This document shows positions 8,302-12,416 of a stretch of DNA of 12,416 nt, piece by piece. The translations under genes were made by a program, and so were the position numbers. The notes below the pieces were generated by a model. It made no database searches. It worked only from the letters and a program-made list of their open reading frames with translations, and had not been told where the DNA came from. The stretch's first letter is position 1. Every line of letters begins with the position of its first letter. Origin of the DNA: an archaeon (GTDB lineage: Archaea > Nanobdellota > Nanobdellia > Woesearchaeales > JAHJEM01); assembly GCA_020057445.1 (NCBI GenBank), contig JAGVFV010000201.1:1-12416 (forward strand). The letters are read 5' to 3'.

Positions 8302-9717
8302 TTATGTCGCGCACGTCGACGTGCTCGGGCAAGTCACGTATGGGCAGGTATATGATGTCAGGTCGCTATTGTCCTCATAGATGACATTATTTCCCTGCGT
8401 GATGTATTTTGTCATGGAAGCAGGACCTGAAGACGAGGCACTTGCGCCCTTCACGATCTTTGATATCCTGTTCCCTGCATGGTCATATGTGAACACCATG
8501 CATGAATTCGTCGGCGCTGTTCCTGAGCATTCCCACGATGAGAGCAACCTATTCGCGTAATCCCACTTGTAATTCGTCCTCATGTCCCGATACGCGCGGA
8601 AGTACTGCTTGATGAACGGGATTGGCTGACCATTATATGTCTTATAATATGCATCTGGACCGTAAAAATCCGTCGGATCGGTAAGCGTCCTGCCAGGCAT
8701 CTCATTGCCTGTCGGAGGAATGTCCTTCAATAGACTCACATATGAAGTATATTTCGGATTCTCATCCCAATAAGGACTCTCCTGGCAATTCGCGCCGCAT
8801 GTATATTCAGTCGACTGCAAATTCTGCCAAGCCACATTCTCGCTCGCAGTGAATATGCCATTTGCCATATGATAAAACAAGACACGCATGCCTGACACAC
8901 TTTTAGGCAAATCAGCAAACAATACGCGGACCTCATTTCCCGGGTGATATGAGCTGATCGCGCCGACAGGCACTTCCTGGTATGACTTCTCATAACACAG
9001 GTTTCCATACGTATCATAACCGAAAAGCGTATCCAAGCCATACCCAGTTGGGCCTGCTTTCACTTTCAACAGCCTGTTATTGGTGACCGTCGTGATCCCG
9101 CTTCCGCACGCGCACACCACAGGAGCGCCGTTCTTCTCGCACGTGTCAGTGCCGCCAACCTGCTCATAGCAATAGGTCAATTCATAATTATTCTTGATAT
9201 TACCAACAGCGTCATAGCCAAATTGCAAAGTGTCAAGATACCTTCCCAATCTCTGGGTTGTTCCTGGTGCCCCGACAGACGTATCTGGCGTCGCGCTCGT
9301 CAGGCGGTTGAGGTTGTCATATCCGAAATTCACCTTCTTGTCCACCTTCACAGTCGTCGGAGGCTCGCCAAGGTAGATGTGCAGCTGCGTCTCCTTCTCC
9401 CGCAAGGAATACAGATTCCCCACTGTAGGTGTTCCTGTAGGAGTGTCATACACATACTCTTCCTTGAAATCCCACCAGTCGAACTGGGCAGGATTCGCAC
9501 GGGCAGTCTTCAGGTTATGATAGGTGATGCTCGTCACCCAATTACGGTCATTATACTCATACGACGTGTAGAGCGATCCGCAATACGGGCCGGATGGACC
9601 GCCGCCACCGCAGGCTTCATCTCCATCAGTGCTGCATGACCGCTGTTCCATCTGCTCGCTCGCAAGGACGCCTGTTATTGCCAGTAGACAAACCAAAATG
9701 ACTAGAGTGTATTTCAT
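8302..9717 (-). CDS. B1: short secreted YD-repeat protein, C-terminal shell piece
   Basis: 471 residues from ATG 9717. A GTG at 9726 and an ATG at 9723 are in frame, but both lie inside the ribosome site GAGGTGAT, so 9717 is preferred. Residues 1-20 are a signal peptide (MKYTLVILVCLLAITGVLAS) ending in the same LASEQME as B2. A short Cys/Gly-rich linker follows (C at ~28 to 46), and YD repeats start at YTSYEYNDRNWV (50-61). Others are FGYDNLNRLT, FGYDAVGNIK, FGYDTYGNLC and FTYDHAGNRI. A four-Cys insert (CYEQVGGTDTC...CAC) interrupts one repeat. It ends YITQGNNVIYED plus a tail with Cys in TCPYVTCPSTSTCAT. Where RHS proteins normally continue into the core domain, this one stops. It begins 10 bases after A1 stops and is probably translationally coupled to it. 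No enzymatic domain is recognisable; the role is inferred as the second chain of a split extracellular shell. Confidence 0.94.
   Translation of the reverse strand: MKYTLVILVCLLAITGVLASEQMEQRSCSTDGDEACGGGGPSGPYCGSLYTSYEYNDRNWVTSITYHNLKTARANPAQFDWWDFKEEYVYDTPTGTPTVGNLYSLREKETQLHIYLGEPPTTVKVDKKVNFGYDNLNRLTSATPDTSVGAPGTTQRLGRYLDTLQFGYDAVGNIKNNYELTYCYEQVGGTDTCEKNGAPVVCACGSGITTVTNNRLLKVKAGPTGYGLDTLFGYDTYGNLCYEKSYQEVPVGAISSYHPGNEVRVLFADLPKSVSGMRVLFYHMANGIFTASENVAWQNLQSTEYTCGANCQESPYWDENPKYTSYVSLLKDIPPTGNEMPGRTLTDPTDFYGPDAYYKTYNGQPIPFIKQYFRAYRDMRTNYKWDYANRLLSSWECSGTAPTNSCMVFTYDHAGNRISKIVKGASASSSGPASMTKYITQGNNVIYEDNSDLTSYTCPYVTCPSTSTCAT
9646..9671. repeat. 26-base exact direct repeat, copy in B1 signal-peptide region
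   Basis: Partner of 8175-8200 in the same orientation. It shows that B1 and B2 share a recent common secretion cassette. Confidence 0.85.
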
Positions 9718-9721
9718 CTTC

Positions 9722-9729
9722 ATCACCTC
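9722..9729 (-). promoter_or_regulatory. Ribosome binding site of B1, overlapping the A1 stop codon
   Basis: On the coding strand this reads GAGGTGAT, an almost complete match to the anti-Shine-Dalgarno tail (GGAGGTGAT). It ends 4 bases before ATG 9717. The A1 stop TGA (9730-9728) supplies its first two bases, so ribosomes finishing A1 stop directly on the B1 start site. It argues against the two upstream in-frame starts, which lie inside it. Confidence 0.8.
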
Positions 9730-12416
9730 AACAGACCCTCGTATAGGTCTGCGTTAGCACAAGGCCATCATCACGGTAGTTGTACGTCGCCAATTCATTG
9801 CCGTTCAACTTCACCTTCTTCAGCTGGTTGAGCACGTTATACTCATACTCTGCATAATCCGTATTCGGATAGTCAAGCTTGAGGAGATTTCCCGCATTGT
9901 CATAATTGTACTCGATGCCATCCCCGACAATCGCGCCATCGATATACCTCTTCTCCTTCTTGATCCGGCCACGATTGTCATAATAATAGCAGTTGATGTA
10001 CGGGCTTGCCTTCTGGTAACTGTCCTCGACCATGGTCAGGCGGCCGGTAAAGTCAGCATAGCCATCAGCAGTGCACGTCCCGCTATAACCGTCATACGTG
10101 TACTTCACCTGCGATCCTGCAGGGCACGTGCCAGTGAAGATCCCTGTCCACGCAACAGCATCAGCTGAAGTCGTAAACCCGTATTTGATGCACCGCAGCC
10201 TGTTCAAATTGTCATATGCATAACCGATCAGGCGCCTTCCAGATACAGGACATAACACATCCAAACGAGCAGTCGTGCCATCCCAAGTATACCCTGTAGT
10301 ATATGAATACAAAGCGCAACCATCGCCGCTCACGATCACATTACCAGCGATATCATAGTTTAGATTCCTTCTCGTGCCAAAGTCAGGATTCTGCGTCACA
10401 CGGACACGACCGAGCGCGTCAGCACGGCTGTTCGTGACCTGGTTCGAAGGATTAGTCACATCGACAGAGAGTCCCATGACATCGTTATACGTCGTCTTCG
10501 TGCGGACGAAGTCCATCGCCCCTGTCGCAGGAGCGATCTGGATGTCGTCGATCAAGACATAATCAGTCACGACGCCGCCAGTCTTCAATCCCCACGCGCC
10601 GACCCAATTCATATGGGTATTCGCGCCAGAATTAAAGATGCAGTAATCCTGCCGCCATGAGGAAGTGGGCATGACATTGCAATGAAGACTCACACCGTCA
10701 CTTGGCCTGTCATCTGACACAGAGGCATCATATGAATAAGCACCTCGCGTGATCAAAGTATCAAAATTCAAGCGCACCTTTGGGATCGTGCCAGTTGTCC
10801 CGCTCTTGCCCCAGAACGACAACTTATAGTCCGTATTCGGCTTCAGGGAGATCTCGCCATACTGCTTGACAGCATACTCGTCCTTAAACCCTTTCAGGCA
10901 TTTGCTTCCAGAATAACATCCAGAAGACACGATACACGATGTCACATCGTCATTAGACGGATTCGTATCTGCATCAGTCTTGCACAAGCTCCAGAACTCA
11001 ATCCCGAGCTCAAAGCCAGGATTCACCACCAGATTATTCGCGACAGACTCGACAGACCTTCCGAAACGGTCAACGACAGACGATGCGCCAGCGCCTGAAG
11101 GGTCAACAACCCTTGACGCGCCAAACGAATTATACCCGAAAGTCGCAGTATTCCAGCGCTTGTTCGTCACAATATCATTAGATGAATACGCGCCATTCGG
11201 ATATGCATTCAACGGATACGTCTTCACAGCACGCATGAGCGGGCTTGCCTCATAGAGCATCGTCGATTTCATCGTCGTCTGCCCTATGATGTACGGCTCG
11301 GACTGCTTGAAGGGGAGCATGACCGCATTATACTCTGTCACCTTCGCCACGTCCTTCTGCTCCGTATTCTTCACAGTCTCGACATACGGCTTTCCAAGGC
11401 CGTCCGCATATCCTGACGAGACAGAATTCATCGTCGGCTGGCCGATGTTGTTTATCCTTGTCGTCGTCGTCACCTTGTTCAGGTTGGTCGAAGGATATGC
11501 GAGATTAGCGACGTTGTACGCAAGCCGCCCCAAGGGCTGGTCCAATGCATATGAATAGTCATAGCACACAGAATATCCGGCATATGTGCACAATTGATTC
11601 GTATCAGGCGTGTCCCCTTGCTGGAACGCTTTCTTCAATCGCCAGAGCGCATCATAAAGATACGTCGTTGTCCTCAAATTCGCATCAGTCATCGTCAGGA
11701 CATTGCCCATCGCGCCATACGATACGGTAGATGTCTGCGGATTTGCTGCAGCAGCATCCACTTTCACGCACGTCGGTAACGCACTCTTCAAGATGGTGCT
11801 CGTATCATCGCATTCGTTATTATCACCATAGAAAGTCTTCGTCTTGACAAGCTTCGCATCCTGCACAGTGAGAGCATGGCCAAAGTTGTCGAACATCGGC
11901 CTGCCGCCATAAGCGACGACTTCAGATGCGGCAATCAATTCCGTCGATGGATTGATGGCGCCGTTCATATCCTTGTCTTCCCATGCATACTGCTTGTATG
12001 GATAGATCCTCTGATCAGCGGTGGTAACATATTCAGTCTTTGCATACGCTTTCAGGCCGGTCTTTGACGCGAAATTCGTGTTCGCATCGCCTGCCATGGT
12101 TTCGTAAGGTTGTGAATACATGTGCTTCGTTGCCATCGCAGGATACGCCTCAAACGCATACGTCACATACTGCCGCTTCTTCTCGCACGTGGTCGGATCA
12201 TTCGGATTGGTACATGAAGTTCCGACAGTGTTGCCGCTTCCATACGATATCGTCTCACGAGGGAGGCCATACGTGTCAAAGTATGAAGTCTCTGACTTCG
12301 ACCACATGCCGTCTTGCATGGAGGTTGAACCGGTTTGTTTGATGAAGATGGATTTTTCCATATATGTTGTATACTTATTCTGTCGAGAATCAAAAGGTCT
12401 TAAGAGTCCTTCTTGA
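9728..12416 (-). CDS. A1: YD-repeat shell protein with lectin-like insert, 5' end outside window
   Basis: 895 codons are visible and the frame is open through the right edge. The first in-window ATG (12361) has no ribosome site and no signal peptide, and alignment to A2 continues up to it, so the true start is probably upstream. Paralogous stretches: YVTYAFE / LITYAFE; KTEY / QTEY; an Asp/Asn loop before TELI; DNFGHAL / DAFGHLV; FYGDNN / FYGNNG; NPGFELGIEFWSLCK / NPGFELGMEFWSLCK. The NPGFE lectin-like domain (about 11033 to 10537, ending VLIDDIQI) has four conserved Cys. YD repeats include TYLYDALWRL, YAYDNLNRLR, CYYYDNRGRI, YNYDNAGNLL and YEYNVLNQLK. The protein ends YNYRDDGLVLTQTYTRVC, in the middle of a YD hairpin and with a terminal cysteine. 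It lacks the Ca/FG-GAP cassette that A2 carries at the equivalent site. Probably a secreted shell component acting with B1 and/or B2. Confidence 0.93.
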   Translation of the reverse strand, partial: QEGLLRPFDSRQNKYTTYMEKSIFIKQTGSTSMQDGMWSKSETSYFDTYGLPRETISYGSGNTVGTSCTNPNDPTTCEKKRQYVTYAFEAYPAMATKHMYSQPYETMAGDANTNFASKTGLKAYAKTEYVTTADQRIYPYKQYAWEDKDMNGAINPSTELIAASEVVAYGGRPMFDNFGHALTVQDAKLVKTKTFYGDNNECDDTSTILKSALPTCVKVDAAAANPQTSTVSYGAMGNVLTMTDANLRTTTYLYDALWRLKKAFQQGDTPDTNQLCTYAGYSVCYDYSYALDQPLGRLAYNVANLAYPSTNLNKVTTTTRINNIGQPTMNSVSSGYADGLGKPYVETVKNTEQKDVAKVTEYNAVMLPFKQSEPYIIGQTTMKSTMLYEASPLMRAVKTYPLNAYPNGAYSSNDIVTNKRWNTATFGYNSFGASRVVDPSGAGASSVVDRFGRSVESVANNLVVNPGFELGIEFWSLCKTDADTNPSNDDVTSCIVSSGCYSGSKCLKGFKDEYAVKQYGEISLKPNTDYKLSFWGKSGTTGTIPKVRLNFDTLITRGAYSYDASVSDDRPSDGVSLHCNVMPTSSWRQDYCIFNSGANTHMNWVGAWGLKTGGVVTDYVLIDDIQIAPATGAMDFVRTKTTYNDVMGLSVDVTNPSNQVTNSRADALGRVRVTQNPDFGTRRNLNYDIAGNVIVSGDGCALYSYTTGYTWDGTTARLDVLCPVSGRRLIGYAYDNLNRLRCIKYGFTTSADAVAWTGIFTGTCPAGSQVKYTYDGYSGTCTADGYADFTGRLTMVEDSYQKASPYINCYYYDNRGRIKKEKRYIDGAIVGDGIEYNYDNAGNLLKLDYPNTDYAEYEYNVLNQLKKVKLNGNELATYNYRDDGLVLTQTYTRVC
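10537..11033 (-). other. NPGFE-type lectin-like (CBM/jelly-roll) domain in A1
   Basis: Starts NPGFELGIEFWSLCK and continues with NDDVTSC, GCYSGSKCLK, LKPNTDYKLSFWGKSG and ends VLIDDIQI, the usual pattern of carbohydrate-binding modules of the CBM4/9-like fold. A2 has the same domain at bases ~1-230, cut off by the window edge. The two share roughly 80% DNA identity over the first ~60 bases. Confidence 0.75.

Noticed and set aside
8302..9726. Start of B1 at GTG 9726
   Set aside because: This GTG is part of the ribosome site itself, leaving no spacer. ATG 9717 has correct spacing and starts the signal peptide.
9728..9730. A1 stop as a frameshift or sequencing error joining A1 to B1
   Set aside because: B1 is in another frame and has a ribosome site plus a complete signal peptide. 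B2 repeats the same arrangement, so the break is real.
1..12416. Toxin, immunity gene, transposase, tRNA, CRISPR array or plasmid origin
   Set aside because: Looked for on both strands; no supporting motif or structure was seen.

Overview
The whole window is one left-reading (minus-strand) gene cluster of secreted YD/RHS-repeat proteins. Four genes lie head to tail with gaps of 10, 55 and 32 bases. I see no RNA genes, mobile elements, CRISPR arrays or non-coding stretch over 300 bases. In order of transcription (right to left) they are: A1 (12416 to 9728, 5' end outside the window), B1 (9717 to 8302), B2 (8246 to 5769) and A2 (5736 to 1, 3' end outside the window). The A and B names are mine.

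A1 and A2 are paralogues and look like the long front half of an RHS/Tc-toxin-type shell. A2 shows the start of such a protein: a signal peptide, a SpvB-like N-terminal region, RHS-type strands, a Ca-binding plus FG-GAP/VCBS module, YD repeats and an 'NPGFE' lectin-like insert. A1 shows the end: YD repeats, the same lectin-like insert, more YD repeats, and a stop right after a YD half-repeat with a C-terminal cysteine. B1 and B2 are paralogues with nearly identical signal peptides. Their shared C-terminal ~390-425 residues begin with a YD half-repeat (YxYxDRNWV), so they look like the continuation of the A chain. B2 has an extra Cys-rich domain and two FN3 domains between its signal peptide and the YD part. 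Both B proteins stop, with C-terminal cysteines, just after 'YITQGxNVIYED'. In ordinary RHS proteins the RHS core and the variable C-terminal (toxin) region would follow that point. No core motif (HLGS, DPFG, DPxGLxxG) is visible in any of the four proteins.

The layout resembles a Tc-toxin TcB/TcC split, one shell made from two chains with several alternative second chains. Here, however, each chain has its own signal peptide where its N-terminus can be seen, the ends carry cysteines, and the second chain lacks the aspartyl-protease core and toxin. The most interesting hypothesis is a multi-chain, possibly disulfide-joined, extracellular YD-repeat shell with interchangeable B subunits. This is inference from the sequence, not demonstrated.

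The organism cannot be fixed. GGTG-type ribosome sites close to the starts, Cys-rich 'CGNN..PGEECD' and 'CxDGxDNDxDxxxDYPxDPGC' modules, and secreted giant proteins would suit an uncultivated DPANN-type archaeon (Woesearchaeota-like). A candidate-phyla bacterium remains possible.
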